DNA from: Alphaproteobacteria bacterium
Lineage (GTDB): Bacteria > Pseudomonadota > Alphaproteobacteria > Micropepsales > Micropepsaceae
Direction of reading: 5' to 3'
Assembly (NCBI GenBank): GCA_015654635.1
Contig: JAATGP010000064.1
Span: 62,001 to 126,000, forward strand
DNA length: 64,000 nt
The position numbers and the translations under genes are program-made. Shown here piece by piece: positions 55,262-64,000 of the stretch. The notes below the pieces were generated by a model, which saw nothing but the letters and a program-made list of their open reading frames with translations, made no database searches and was not told where the DNA came from. Numbering within the stretch: position 1 is the stretch's first letter; the number at the start of each line of letters is the position of its first letter.

Positions 55262-55965
55262 GCGGGGGCGCGCCACGCATCTTCGCCGAGCCGAAAGAAC
55301 TGGCTACGCATGCCGCCGACTGGATCCAGGGGCTGATCGCGGCCCATGAGGGCACCTTCCGCATTGCGCTGTCAGGCGGTTCGACCCCGCGCCTCCTCTT
55401 TAGTGAATTGGCGCATCGGTCCATCGATTGGAGCAAGGTTGTTTTCTATTGGATCGACGAGCGCTTTGTGCCGCCCGATCATCCCGACAGCAATCTGCGC
55501 ATGGCCCGCGAGACTTTGCTGTCGCGGATCGACGTGCCGCCGGACCATATTCATCCCATGCCGACCGACGGCGATCCGGATGATGCAGCACGCCGCTATG
55601 AAGCACAGTTGAAAGCCGATTACGGTGCCGACACCTTCGATTCGGCGCGGCCCTTGTTCGATTTCGTGCTGCTGGGCCTGGGCGGGGATGGTCATATCTG
55701 TTCGCTGTTTCCCGGCTCACCGGTGCTGGACGAGCGTGAGCGCTGGGTGGCGCCGGTGCCGACCGGACGGCCGGAAGTGCGCCTGACACTCACCTACCCT
55801 TGCGTGGAATCGAGCCGCGTAACCGCCTTCCTGGTGGCGGGCCCCGATAAGGCCGAGGCGGTCGCCAAAATCCGCGCGGGCGACACGTCCCTTCCGGGTG
55901 GCCGCTTGAAACCGCAAGGCGAACTGGTGTGGCTATTGGACCGTGAAGCCGCAAGACTACTCTGA
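55258..55965 (+). CDS. pgl: 6-phosphogluconolactonase
   Basis: Hydrolyses 6-phosphogluconolactone. 235 residues. Family motifs: [36 protein letters not shown] and [18 protein letters not shown]. The ATG at 55258 overlaps the gnd stop as ATGA, so gnd and pgl are translationally coupled. A longer frame upstream lies in gnd and is not supported. Confidence 0.94.
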   Translation: MSGGAPRIFAEPKELATHAADWIQGLIAAHEGTFRIALSGGSTPRLLFSELAHRSIDWSKVVFYWIDERFVPPDHPDSNLRMARETLLSRIDVPPDHIHPMPTDGDPDDAARRYEAQLKADYGADTFDSARPLFDFVLLGLGGDGHICSLFPGSPVLDERERWVAPVPTGRPEVRLTLTYPCVESSRVTAFLVAGPDKAEAVAKIRAGDTSLPGGRLKPQGELVWLLDREAARLL

Positions 55966-56001
55966 GCGTTACAGGAATCAGAACGCATTCAGGGGACTGT
56001 C

Positions 56002-56706
56002 ATGGCGGCACGAATTTTATCTTTCGATATCGGCGGCACGGGGCTGAAAGCGGCTTTGCTGGATGCCAAGGGCGAACTGATCAGCGATCCCGTGCGGGTC
56101 CTGACGCCCCATCCCTGCCCGCCAGCCTTGCTGGTGAAAACGCTGACAAAGCTGGCAGAACCGTTCAAAGCCTATGACCGCGTGGCGATCGGCTTTCCCG
56201 GCGTGGTAAGCGGCAGCCGTGTGCTCACCGCCCCCAATCTGGGCACCGAAGATTACGCGGGCTTCGATCTCGCCGGAAAGCTTTCCAAAGCCCTGGGCGG
56301 CAAGCCCACCCGCCTCGCCAACGATGCCGACGTGCATGGTTTTGCGGTGGTCAAAGGCAAAGGGTTGGAGATGGTCATCACCCTCGGCACCGGTTTCGGC
56401 TCGGCGCTGTTTCGCGATGGCGTGCTGATGCCGCATCTGGAGATCGCTCATATGCCCGCGCATAAGGGCAAGACCTTCGACGAATTCCTGGGCGACAACG
56501 AACGCAAAAGGATCGGCAACGCCGCTTGGAACCGTCATGTCGCGCGCATGCTGCCTTATCTCTACACGCTGCTGCATTACGACTATCTCTACATCAGCGG
56601 CGGCAACGCCAAGCATTTGCGGACTCCGCTACCCAAACACGCACGCATCGTGCCCAACATCTCCGGCATCAAAGGCGGCGCCGGGTTGTGGCGGCAGAAG
56701 ATTTGA
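56002..56706 (+). CDS. ROK-family glucokinase, polyphosphate-glucokinase-like
   Basis: 234 residues. The N-terminal phosphate site is SFDIGGTGLKAALLD, with IGFPGVV, the catalytic Asp in LANDADVHG, TLGTGFGSALF and the C-terminal YISGGNAKHL. The compact size and the lack of the ROK zinc-binding Cys cluster fit PpgK-type kinases that use polyphosphate or ATP to phosphorylate glucose. It is last in the pentose phosphate operon and supplies glucose 6-phosphate to it. Use of polyphosphate is inferred, not shown. Confidence 0.82.
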   Translation: MAARILSFDIGGTGLKAALLDAKGELISDPVRVLTPHPCPPALLVKTLTKLAEPFKAYDRVAIGFPGVVSGSRVLTAPNLGTEDYAGFDLAGKLSKALGGKPTRLANDADVHGFAVVKGKGLEMVITLGTGFGSALFRDGVLMPHLEIAHMPAHKGKTFDEFLGDNERKRIGNAAWNRHVARMLPYLYTLLHYDYLYISGGNAKHLRTPLPKHARIVPNISGIKGGAGLWRQKI

Positions 56707-56740
56707 GAGCACCGCGCGTTGTCCTATGCCGCACGAGGAT

Positions 56741-58777
56741 TCATGGCCGGAACGTCATCCCCGCCGAGATCAGCCGCGGGGCATCATAGCTGATAACGCC
56801 ATCAGCACTCTGCGTGGTGGCGATGCGCCTGTTGAAAAGATTGTCACCGGCAACGAAGACGCCGATTCCTTCCGCGATCTGCCACGTAAGGCGTGTGCCT
56901 ATCCCCAGCGCGCCGCCGAGGGCCAAGATATTGGCATCATCGGCAAAGCGATTGCTTTCATAGTGCAGCGAGGTCGAAAGCGTCACATCCCGTATCAGCG
57001 CCACATCCACACCGCCCGTCAGTGTGGCGCGGGGCGCTTGGGCCGGACGCTTGCCGGTGAGTTGCGGTGCGGCGCTGCCGCCACGCACTTGCTGATCGAG
57101 CCAATCGAACGCAAAGCGTAGCGTGACAGGAGCAAAGGTGTAGGCAAGATTGCCCTCCACGCCCGGCGCATCGATGGCGCCCGCATTGCGCCGCTGAATG
57201 AGAAATCCACCGGCCGGAACGGTACCGGAGCCGGGCACGCTGATGGGACCTGTCCCCAGCGTCACATTGGTGACGGCATCCTGCAGCCGGTTCCAGAACA
57301 GCGTCATGTCCCAGGTGAAACTGGCGAGGCTGCCGCCTGCCCCCATCTCCACACCCGAAAGCGTTTCCGGCTTCAGCGCAGGATTGGCCAAGGTGAGGTT
57401 GTTGCCGAGCCGGAAAGGACGATAAAGCTCGTTCAGCGATGGCGCGCGAAAGCCGCGATAGGCCGCGCCGCGCAGGTAAAACCCTTTGAAGTCGCGGCGA
57501 AGGCCGAGACGCGCCGTGGGCAGAATGCCGGATTGTGTGCCCGAGTATTGGGGCGTGACCGCTCCGCTCGCAAGATCGGTTTGGACCACATGGCCGTTTG
57601 ATGAAGACCACACATCGCCGCGCAAACCCAAGGTGAGAAGCCATTCGTTGCTGTGTCGTGCCACTTCAAGGTAAAGGCCGCCGACAAGCGTATCGCCGCC
57701 AGAGACGCGATTTTGTGTGAAGGCACCCGCGACATAGATCACGCGTTCTTTGGCATTGCCGCGCTGGGCCCGAAAATCGCCGCCCAATTCCCAATCGAGA
57801 AAGCCCTCGCCCCGCAGGGCCGCATTGGCACCCCAGCCGATGGCGGGCGTCGCATATTGGTCGTCTGAAGGCGTGGCGGTATTGCGGTTGGCGGAGATGG
57901 AGGCGGAGGTTTGCGAAAAATCCGAACTGTGCAGCCAGGTCTGCAGCCGCCAGCCCAGCGCGCCCGGTGACGGCGGATGCACGACCGTAAGGCTGGCCAT
58001 GAGGCCGTCGGTTTGCGACTGCGTGCCGGCAATTCCCGAATGGCGTGCCTCGCGATAAGCCGCAACGCGGGCAGAAATCAAAGTGCCTTCATCGGGCGCA
58101 AACTGCGCCCGCAGAGAGGCGCTGCCCGCATCGAAAGTGACCGCATCATCGGCAGCGCCACGCTGGCCCGGTGCGATTGCATTCCAGCCATCGGACGCAG
58201 CGCGCGATGCCGAAGCAAAGAGGGAGAGATTGCCGATTTTGGTCCCCCCTGCCGCGGCACCGCGGCGCTGACCGAGCCCGCCGCCCGACAGCGCAGCATC
58301 CACCCCCGAGGTTGCTTCTTTCAAAGCGATCACACCGGTGAGCGCGCCTGCGCCATAGGGGCCCGCACCCGCGCCGCGGACAATTTCGGCTTCCCCAAGA
58401 TCCTCTGGCGGCAAGGACGACCAGATCACCCAACCCCCGAAGGGATCGTTTTGCGGCACGCCATCGAGGGTAACCAGCGCGCGCCCTGCGCCGGACGGGC
58501 CGATGGCGCGCAGCGAAACCCCCTCCGTCGTGGGATTAGCGGAAAGACTCGAGTTGCGCCGGAACAAGGAGAGGCCGGGAACCTGGCTCAACGCCATATC
58601 GAGCTGCGGACTGGTCTGCAGTGCCTTGGCATCCAAGGTGACGGCGGAAAAGGCCTTGGCGCCGACAGGGTCCGGCGGAGCTGCCGTGACGACAATTGTC
58701 TCGAGCGGTTGTGCCGAGGCCCCCGCCGCAAACAGCAGCGCAGAAGCCCACCAGACGCCAAACATCTTGAAGACCAT
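56741..58777 (-). CDS. TonB-dependent outer-membrane receptor
   Basis: 678 residues from ATG 58777, signal peptide ending AAGASAQP, TonB box region LETIVVTA, plug domain (LSQVPGLSLFRR, LRAIGPSGAGRALVTLDGVPQNDPFGGWV, IVRGAGAGPYGAGALTGVI) and a BtuB-sized barrel ending LISAGMTFRP. The ligand is unknown; siderophore, cobalamin or a sulfur compound are all possible. It is divergent from the Rrf2 regulator across about 100 bp and near the sulfate-uptake genes, which hints at sulfur-linked control. An in-frame ATG at 58765 is an alternative start. Confidence 0.9.
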   Translation of the reverse strand: MVFKMFGVWWASALLFAAGASAQPLETIVVTAAPPDPVGAKAFSAVTLDAKALQTSPQLDMALSQVPGLSLFRRNSSLSANPTTEGVSLRAIGPSGAGRALVTLDGVPQNDPFGGWVIWSSLPPEDLGEAEIVRGAGAGPYGAGALTGVIALKEATSGVDAALSGGGLGQRRGAAAGGTKIGNLSLFASASRAASDGWNAIAPGQRGAADDAVTFDAGSASLRAQFAPDEGTLISARVAAYREARHSGIAGTQSQTDGLMASLTVVHPPSPGALGWRLQTWLHSSDFSQTSASISANRNTATPSDDQYATPAIGWGANAALRGEGFLDWELGGDFRAQRGNAKERVIYVAGAFTQNRVSGGDTLVGGLYLEVARHSNEWLLTLGLRGDVWSSSNGHVVQTDLASGAVTPQYSGTQSGILPTARLGLRRDFKGFYLRGAAYRGFRAPSLNELYRPFRLGNNLTLANPALKPETLSGVEMGAGGSLASFTWDMTLFWNRLQDAVTNVTLGTGPISVPGSGTVPAGGFLIQRRNAGAIDAPGVEGNLAYTFAPVTLRFAFDWLDQQVRGGSAAPQLTGKRPAQAPRATLTGGVDVALIRDVTLSTSLHYESNRFADDANILALGGALGIGTRLTWQIAEGIGVFVAGDNLFNRRIATTQSADGVISYDAPRLISAGMTFRP

Positions 58778-58881
58778 CACCGGCAAGATTGACCGATCAA
58801 GGAGCCTGCGTCCATACAGGAAGGTTGATCTTTGGCTGCAAATACACGATATAGTCTGTAGTATTAGTCCGGATTGTCGCG
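58778..58881. promoter_or_regulatory. divergent promoter region, TonB receptor / Rrf2 regulator
   Basis: The only non-coding DNA between two divergent starts. It contains an AT-rich stretch (ATACACGATATAGTCTG near 58842-58858) with repeated TAGT(C/A)-like triplets. Probably where the Rrf2 protein controls both genes; no clear consensus is claimed. Confidence 0.4.
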
Positions 58882-59331
58882 ATGCTCTCTCAAAAAGCCC
58901 GTTATGCCTTACGCGCTCTATTTGTTCTGGGCGAACACACGGGCGACGATCCCATCATGATTGCAGACATTGCCGAAGCGGCGAATGTGCCGCGCAAATT
59001 TCTCGAGCAGATTCTGCTGGAGATGAAACGGCGCGGCATCGTCCACAGTATGCGCGGCAAGTTTGGCGGCTATACGCTGGGGCGCAAACCGGACGACATT
59101 TCTTTTGCGGAAGTCATTCGCCTGATCGATGGCCCCTTGGCGCTCAGCCCCTGTGCGAGCCGCACGGCCCATCGCACCTGTGACGATTGCGAGGACGAAG
59201 TGACCTGCGCTATCCGCAAAGTCCTGCTCAACGTGCGCGATGCGACCTCCGATATCCTGGAAACGCACACGCTGGCGCATGCGCTCGCCGATCGCAAAGC
59301 GAGCGCCAAGCGCCGCCGCCGCGCGGACTAA
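58882..59331 (+). CDS. Rrf2-family transcriptional regulator
   Basis: 149 residues. The N-terminal winged helix (MLSQKARYALRAL, with recognition region FLEQILLEMKRRGIVHS and wing RGKFGGYTLGR) is typical of Rrf2. Four cysteines (C91, C100, C103, C109) lie in the dimerisation region, able to hold an Fe-S cluster or act as a redox or sulfur sensor as in IscR, NsrR and related proteins. Located between a TonB receptor and a porin plus sulfate transporter operon, so it may regulate sulfur uptake. A basic tail RKASAKRRRRAD ends the protein. Confidence 0.9.
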   Translation: MLSQKARYALRALFVLGEHTGDDPIMIADIAEAANVPRKFLEQILLEMKRRGIVHSMRGKFGGYTLGRKPDDISFAEVIRLIDGPLALSPCASRTAHRTCDDCEDEVTCAIRKVLLNVRDATSDILETHTLAHALADRKASAKRRRRAD

Positions 59332-59576
59332 TCATATTCCGGAATTCTGTGTTTTTTCGGTCACGCCCGGGCAGAGGCGGCCTTTTGCGCGGGCTTGCCT
59401 TAAGTCGCGCATATAAAACAGAAAAATCCGCGGGAAGCTGGTTATTCACATAACGGCGACGGACAATAGCCATCAACATACTGCATGCACGCCCATAAAC
59501 TCGATTGACTAGGTAGAGTATACCGATAAAGTTTCCTTCATTCCGGGGCTGCCCGGCATTTTCGAAGGGGATCACA

Positions 59577-61229
59577 ATGACATCAACGAAGGCGCTCACC
59601 GCCGCCCTCCTGGCCGGCGTGTCCGTCATGGCGTTTGGCAGCACCGCACTGGCCGCCAAGCCGACCAGCAATGGAACCTCCGCGCCGCCCGCAGCCGCTT
59701 CCACCGCCGCGACCGATGAAAAGATTAAAGATCTGCAAGACCAGATTCAGGGCCTCTCGGACCAGATTGTGGATTTGAAGCGCTCGACCGGCGATCAGTA
59801 CACGGATGTTCAGAACCAGCAGGCTTCGTTGGTGAAAGTATCGCTGGCCAATGGGCGGCCGACCTTCAGCTCTGCCGATGGCCAGTTTACCGCAGCCATT
59901 CGTACCCTCGTCCAGTTCGACTGGGCCTATTATGCGCAAGGCGGCGGCGCCAAGTCGCTGCCAGCCGCTTACGGCCCCGACCTATCGAGCGGCTCTAACT
60001 TCCGCCGCGTCTATCTCGGCTTGCAAGGCAAGGTCTTCGGCGACTGGTCCTACAATATCAATTTCGATTTCGGCGGCTCAAGCGGCACCGAAACACCCGG
60101 CCATATTCAGTCGATTTACCTGCAATATGACGGCTTTGGGCCTTTGGCCTTCCGCATTGGCGCCTATCCGCCGCCCGCCAATATCGAAGACGGCACCGGT
60201 TCGGGCGATACGATTTTCCTGGAGCGCAACTCCCCCTCCAACCTGCAGCGCGGTCTTGCCGGTGGCGACGGACGCGATGCGGCAACCGTGCTTTATACCG
60301 GTGACCGTTTCTTCGGTGCCCTCTCCTATACCGGCGGCAAGGCGCAGGACGCGGCGGTGTTTGACGAACAGCAGGCATTCCTGGGCCGGGCGTCGTATCT
60401 TTTGGTCTCCGACACCGACACGCATTTGCTGGTCGGCGTGAACGGTACGCATATCTTCAAGCTCCCCGATGCGGTTGCGAACGGGACGGCGGTTTTGGCC
60501 ACCACGCCCGGCGCCACGGCGCTGTCCTCCATTTCGCTCGCCGATCCGCCGGAACTGACGGTGGATTCAGGCGGCCTGCGCCTTGCCAATACCGGCTCGC
60601 TGCCCGCCAATCACCTGACGCAGTGGGGCCTGGAAGCGGCCGGAAATTATCAGAGCTTCTATGCCCAGGGCGGCTATTACAGCTACGGTGTCGATCGCGC
60701 ACCTGTGGCGTACAAGACCTACACCAGCGCCACCACCAGCGGCACGACGATTTTCCAGCCCAGCAACAACACCTTCAGCGGCTGGTATGCGCAAGCTGCC
60801 TGGACGCTGACCGGCGAAGAACGCACCTACAACCCCGCCATCGGCGCTTTCTCACCGCCCAAACCCACAACCTCTGTGGGACATGGCGGCTGGGGCGCAT
60901 GGGAACTTGCCGCTAGGTTCTCCGACCTTAATCTCAACAGCCATGCCTTGGATTCCACGGCGCTGATCACCAATTGGACCGGCGCATCGACCCAGACCTA
61001 CACTTTCACCAACACGGTCCGCGGCGGCAACCAGCGTATCTTTACGGCGGCACTGAACTGGTACGTGAGCACGGCCATCCGTTTCGCCTTCGATTACCAG
61101 TATATTGACGTCAGTCGGTTGCAGACGCCAGCTACGGTGACCATATCTTCGGGAACGCCTACGCTGGGCACCCTGAATGGCGGACAGACGGCCAATACCT
61201 TTGCTTTGCGCGCTCAATTATCGCTCTGA
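59577..61229 (+). CDS. OprP/OprO-type outer-membrane porin
   Basis: 550 residues with signal peptide (ending STALAAK), a short coiled coil (about residues 47-68, [19 protein letters not shown]) and a beta-barrel. Segments such as [26 protein letters not shown] and [14 protein letters not shown] match phosphate-selective porins (OprP/OprO family). Sixteen bases after it, the sulfate-binding protein gene begins, so here the porin may admit sulfate or another oxyanion. AAGGGGA precedes the ATG. Confidence 0.85.
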   Translation: MTSTKALTAALLAGVSVMAFGSTALAAKPTSNGTSAPPAAASTAATDEKIKDLQDQIQGLSDQIVDLKRSTGDQYTDVQNQQASLVKVSLANGRPTFSSADGQFTAAIRTLVQFDWAYYAQGGGAKSLPAAYGPDLSSGSNFRRVYLGLQGKVFGDWSYNINFDFGGSSGTETPGHIQSIYLQYDGFGPLAFRIGAYPPPANIEDGTGSGDTIFLERNSPSNLQRGLAGGDGRDAATVLYTGDRFFGALSYTGGKAQDAAVFDEQQAFLGRASYLLVSDTDTHLLVGVNGTHIFKLPDAVANGTAVLATTPGATALSSISLADPPELTVDSGGLRLANTGSLPANHLTQWGLEAAGNYQSFYAQGGYYSYGVDRAPVAYKTYTSATTSGTTIFQPSNNTFSGWYAQAAWTLTGEERTYNPAIGAFSPPKPTTSVGHGGWGAWELAARFSDLNLNSHALDSTALITNWTGASTQTYTFTNTVRGGNQRIFTAALNWYVSTAIRFAFDYQYIDVSRLQTPATVTISSGTPTLGTLNGGQTANTFALRAQLSL

Positions 61230-61245
61230 CCCAAGGACCCGTACG

Positions 61246-62244
61246 ATGAAAAAACTTGCGATTGCCCTCTTCGCTGCCGCGACGATGACCGCCGCGAATG
61301 CTGCGAATGTCACGCTGCTCAACGTCAGCTACGATCCGACGCGCGAACTCTACAAAGATGTCAACGCCGCATTCGCGGCGCAGTGGAAAGCCAAGACCGG
61401 CGATACCGTCACCATCAACCAGAGCCATGGCGGTTCGGGCGCCCAAGCCCGCGCCGTGATCGATGGGCTGGACGCCGATGTGGTGACGCTGGCGCTGGCC
61501 TATGACATCGATGCGATTTCGCAGAAGGCCAAGCTGTTGCCGCCGACCTGGCAGAAGCGCCTGCCGGAAAATGCCACACCCTATACTTCGACCATCGTGT
61601 TTCTGGTGCGCAAAGGCAATCCGTGGAAGATCCATGAATGGCCAGACCTCATCAAACCCGGCATTCAGGTGATCACCTCCAATCCCAAAACCTCGGGCGG
61701 GGCGCGCTGGTCTTATCTTGCGGCTTGGGCCTATGCGCAGAAAGCCCCTGGCGGCAACACGGAAAAGGCCAAAGCGTTTGTGCAGGCCCTTTATAAGCAT
61801 GTGCCCGTGCTCGACACCGGTGCCCGCGGCGCGACGACGACTTTTGTGCAGCGCGGTATCGGTGATGTGCTGCTGTCCTGGGAAAACGAAGCCCAGCTGG
61901 CACTGAAGGAATACGGCCCGGACAAGTTTGAAGTGGTTTATCCCAAAGTCTCGATCCTGGCCGAGCCGCCGGTGGCTGTGCTGGACAAGAATGTCGATCG
62001 CCACAAGACCCGCGCCGTGGCCGAGGCCTATCTGCAATTCCTCTATACCAAGCAGGCGCAGGAGATCGAAGCCAAGAACTTCTATCGCCCGCGCGATCCC
62101 GAGGTGCTGAAGGCCTATGCCAGGAACTTCCCCGCCATCACCCTCTACAATATTGAGGACGTCTTCGGTGGCTGGACCAAGGCACAGGCGACGCACTTTG
62201 CCGATGGCGGCGTCTTCGATCAGATCTATAAGCCGGGCCAATGA
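61246..62244 (+). CDS. sbp: sulfate ABC transporter substrate-binding protein
   Basis: 332 residues. Signal peptide [19 protein letters not shown], then the mature Sbp/CysP fold with [34 protein letters not shown] and [10 protein letters not shown], the last two forming the sulfate site. Binds sulfate (or thiosulfate) in the periplasm and hands it to CysTW. AAGGA lies 10 nt before the ATG, and its stop overlaps cysT as ATGA. Confidence 0.95.
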   Translation: MKKLAIALFAAATMTAANAANVTLLNVSYDPTRELYKDVNAAFAAQWKAKTGDTVTINQSHGGSGAQARAVIDGLDADVVTLALAYDIDAISQKAKLLPPTWQKRLPENATPYTSTIVFLVRKGNPWKIHEWPDLIKPGIQVITSNPKTSGGARWSYLAAWAYAQKAPGGNTEKAKAFVQALYKHVPVLDTGARGATTTFVQRGIGDVLLSWENEAQLALKEYGPDKFEVVYPKVSILAEPPVAVLDKNVDRHKTRAVAEAYLQFLYTKQAQEIEAKNFYRPRDPEVLKAYARNFPAITLYNIEDVFGGWTKAQATHFADGGVFDQIYKPGQ

Positions 62245-63080
62245 GCGCTGTTGGGGCTTCTCGTTGGCGGAACCCGAGTGCATTGCCCGGCTTCGGGCTT
62301 TCACTCGGGTTCACGCTCTTTTATCTGTCGGTCATTGTTCTGATCCCGATTGCGGCGCTGATCATTCGGCCATGGTCGGCCGGGTTCAGCGGCTTCTGGC
62401 ATGTGCTGAGCGATCCGCGCGTCCTGGCGGCGTTGCGACTGTCCTTCGGCGGAGCGGCTATCGCTGCCTTGATCAATGCCATTACTGGCCCGATCATCGC
62501 CTGGGTTCTGGTGCGCTATTCCTTTCCGGGAAAACGGATTCTCGACGCGCTGATCGACCTGCCCTTCGCTTTGCCCACAGCGGTCGCGGGCATTGCGCTT
62601 TCGACGCTCTATTCGACGAATGGCTGGCTGGGCGAACCGCTCAGCCATCTTGGCATTCGCATCGCCTATACACCCGCTGGCGTGGTCTTAGCGCTGACCT
62701 TCATTGGCCTGCCCTTTGTGGTGCGGACTATTCAACCGGTGCTGACCGATCTTAGCCGGGAGCCGGAAGAAGCCGCTGCCACACTGGGGGCCACGCGCTT
62801 TCAAACCCTGACACGGGTGGTGCTGCCTTCTCTGATGCCCGCACTGTTGACCGGCGCCACGCTGGCTTTTGCGCGCGCTGTTGGGGAATATGGTTCGGTC
62901 ATCTTCATCGCGGGCAATATCCCCGCCGTGTCAGAGATCGCACCGCTGCTGATCATCGTAAAGCTCGAACAATATGACTATGCCGGAGCGGCAGCGATTG
63001 GCGTTATCATGCTGGCGGCATCTTTTGTGCTGATCTTCGCGCTGAACCTTCTGCAGAACTGGATCGGAGAGCGGCGATGA
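62241..63080 (+). CDS. cysT: sulfate ABC transporter permease CysT
   Basis: 279 residues with six membrane helices. The ABC permease EAA loop reads [25 protein letters not shown]. The family features [22 protein letters not shown] and [16 protein letters not shown] identify CysT (CysU). Overlaps sbp (ATGA) and cysW (ATGA). Confidence 0.95.
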   Translation: MSAVGASRWRNPSALPGFGLSLGFTLFYLSVIVLIPIAALIIRPWSAGFSGFWHVLSDPRVLAALRLSFGGAAIAALINAITGPIIAWVLVRYSFPGKRILDALIDLPFALPTAVAGIALSTLYSTNGWLGEPLSHLGIRIAYTPAGVVLALTFIGLPFVVRTIQPVLTDLSREPEEAAATLGATRFQTLTRVVLPSLMPALLTGATLAFARAVGEYGSVIFIAGNIPAVSEIAPLLIIVKLEQYDYAGAAAIGVIMLAASFVLIFALNLLQNWIGERR

Positions 63081-63922
63081 GAAGACGGTATCCGACCCAA
63101 GATCATCCCCTCCTGCGCATTGGCCTTACCGCGGTCGCCGTCGGCGTGATCGGCCTTTTTCTGCTGTTTCCGCTTGCCACCGTCTTTTCCGAGGCTTTGT
63201 CCAAAGGGATCGCCGCCGCATGGGAGGCATTGAAGGAGCCCGACGCCCGCTCGGCCATCAGGCTGACCTTGCTGGTGGCGGCGATTGCGGTGCCGTTGAA
63301 TGCGGTGTTCGGCATTGCCGCCTCTTGGGCGATTGCCAAATTCGATTTTCGCGGCAAACAATTTCTGACCACCTTGATCGATCTGCCGTTTTCGATTTCG
63401 CCAGTGGTCTCGGGCCTCATCTATGTGCTGATCTTCGGACTGCAAGGCTGGTTCGGCGACAGTCTGCGCGACGCCAATATCAAAATCATCTTCGCGCTTC
63501 CCGGCATTGTGCTCGCTACCGTCTTCGTCACCTTTCCCTTTGTGGCGCGCGAACTGATCCCCTTGATGACCGATCAGGGCCGCGATGAGGAAGAAGCCGC
63601 AACCTCGCTTGGCGCTTCGGGATGGCAGACTTTCTTGCATGTCACCTTGCCCAACATCAAATGGGGCCTACTCTACGGGGTGCTGCTCTGCAACGCGCGC
63701 GCCATGGGTGAATTCGGCGCCGTTTCGGTCGTGAGCGGTCATATCCGCGGCCTCACCAATACGATGCCGCTGCATGTCGAAGTGCTCTACAACGATTATC
63801 AATATGTCGGTGCCTTTACCATTGCCTCGGTATTGGCGCTGCTGGCCATCGTCACGCTGGTGCTCAAATCGCTTCTGGAATGGCGTTACGCAGACGAGAT
63901 CGCCGCTACCCACCGGCACTGA
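63077..63922 (+). CDS. cysW: sulfate ABC transporter permease CysW
   Basis: 281 residues, six membrane helices. The EAA loop reads [28 protein letters not shown], and the segments [32 protein letters not shown] are CysW-typical. Partner of CysT; ends 25 bp before cysA. Confidence 0.95.
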   Translation: MRRRYPTQDHPLLRIGLTAVAVGVIGLFLLFPLATVFSEALSKGIAAAWEALKEPDARSAIRLTLLVAAIAVPLNAVFGIAASWAIAKFDFRGKQFLTTLIDLPFSISPVVSGLIYVLIFGLQGWFGDSLRDANIKIIFALPGIVLATVFVTFPFVARELIPLMTDQGRDEEEAATSLGASGWQTFLHVTLPNIKWGLLYGVLLCNARAMGEFGAVSVVSGHIRGLTNTMPLHVEVLYNDYQYVGAFTIASVLALLAIVTLVLKSLLEWRYADEIAATHRH

Positions 63923-63947
63923 TGGTGATATTTTGACGGAGTATGTG

Positions 63948-64000
63948 ATGAGTTTGGTGGTTGATTCAGTCGCGAAATGTTTCGAGCGCTTTCCCGCCCT
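63948..64000 (+). CDS. cysA: sulfate ABC transporter ATP-binding protein CysA, 5' end
   Basis: The window ends 17 codons into this gene. The first residues (MSLVVDSVAKCFERFPA) match the start of CysA-type ATPases, and GACGGAG precedes the ATG. Position directly after cysW supports the call. Confidence 0.8.
   Translation, partial: MSLVVDSVAKCFERFPA

Overview
The window looks like the chromosome of a GC-rich alphaproteobacterium. The evidence is gene content: a DUF2093 protein next to xseA, a fused transaldolase/phosphoglucose isomerase, many TonB-dependent receptors, a short-form TrmA-type methyltransferase coupled to tlyA, and TlyA/Dxs/XseB in one block. The genus cannot be fixed from this sequence. 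No rRNA, tRNA, CRISPR array or phage genes were seen.

Layout. 0-4 kb: end of an MsbA-like exporter, then waaA-lpxK-lpxL (lipid A/Kdo assembly). 4-13 kb: housekeeping and signalling genes (M23 peptidase, DUF2093, xseA, purD, FKBP isomerase, PAS histidine kinase, PAP2 phosphatase, tadA, 23S pseudouridine synthase, GFA and HAD proteins). 13.8-15.5 kb: a BTLCP-type lipoprotein and a mannonate dehydratase gene broken by an in-frame amber codon. 15.6-25.1 kb (minus strand): a ten-gene, tightly coupled operon for extracytoplasmic redox and iron handling. It encodes an OprB-like porin, a secreted beta-propeller, two Tat-exported DyP peroxidases with a tandem-RidA/chorismatase-like protein between them, a cupredoxin, an FTR1 permease, an FMN-binding protein, an ApbE flavin transferase and a four-helix membrane protein with paired histidines. 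25.4-34 kb: CDF transporter, pdxH, Sel1 lipoprotein, CbpA/DnaJ, two tandem CHASE3-only membrane proteins, fabI, aroC, an unknown membrane protein and an SPFH protein. 34.1-34.7 kb: a small GIY-YIG nuclease gene between two near-identical 127-bp elements with terminal inverted repeats. 35-40.3 kb: C13 peptidase, rRNA methyltransferases, dxs, xseB. 40.3-45.7 kb: a large TonB receptor with an operator-rich leader and a strong terminator, then sppA. 46.5-51.3 kb: glycosyltransferase, acetoin reductase, DUF3775, oleate hydratase, FAH-family hydrolase. 51.4-56.7 kb: a pentose-phosphate operon (tal-pgi, gnd, pgl, polyphosphate-glucokinase-like). 56.7-64 kb: TonB receptor, divergent Rrf2 regulator, OprP-like porin and the sulfate ABC transporter (sbp-cysT-cysW-cysA, cut by the window end).

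The best candidates for an undescribed system are the 15.6-25.1 kb operon and the GIY-YIG/inverted-repeat cassette. In the operon, a probable di-haem membrane cytochrome and a covalently flavinylated protein appear to take the place of the usual electron-transfer partner of an FTR1/cupredoxin iron importer, and one of the two DyP peroxidases has lost its catalytic Asp. Start codons were moved downstream of the longest open frame where a ribosome-binding site, signal peptide or family N-terminus supported it.
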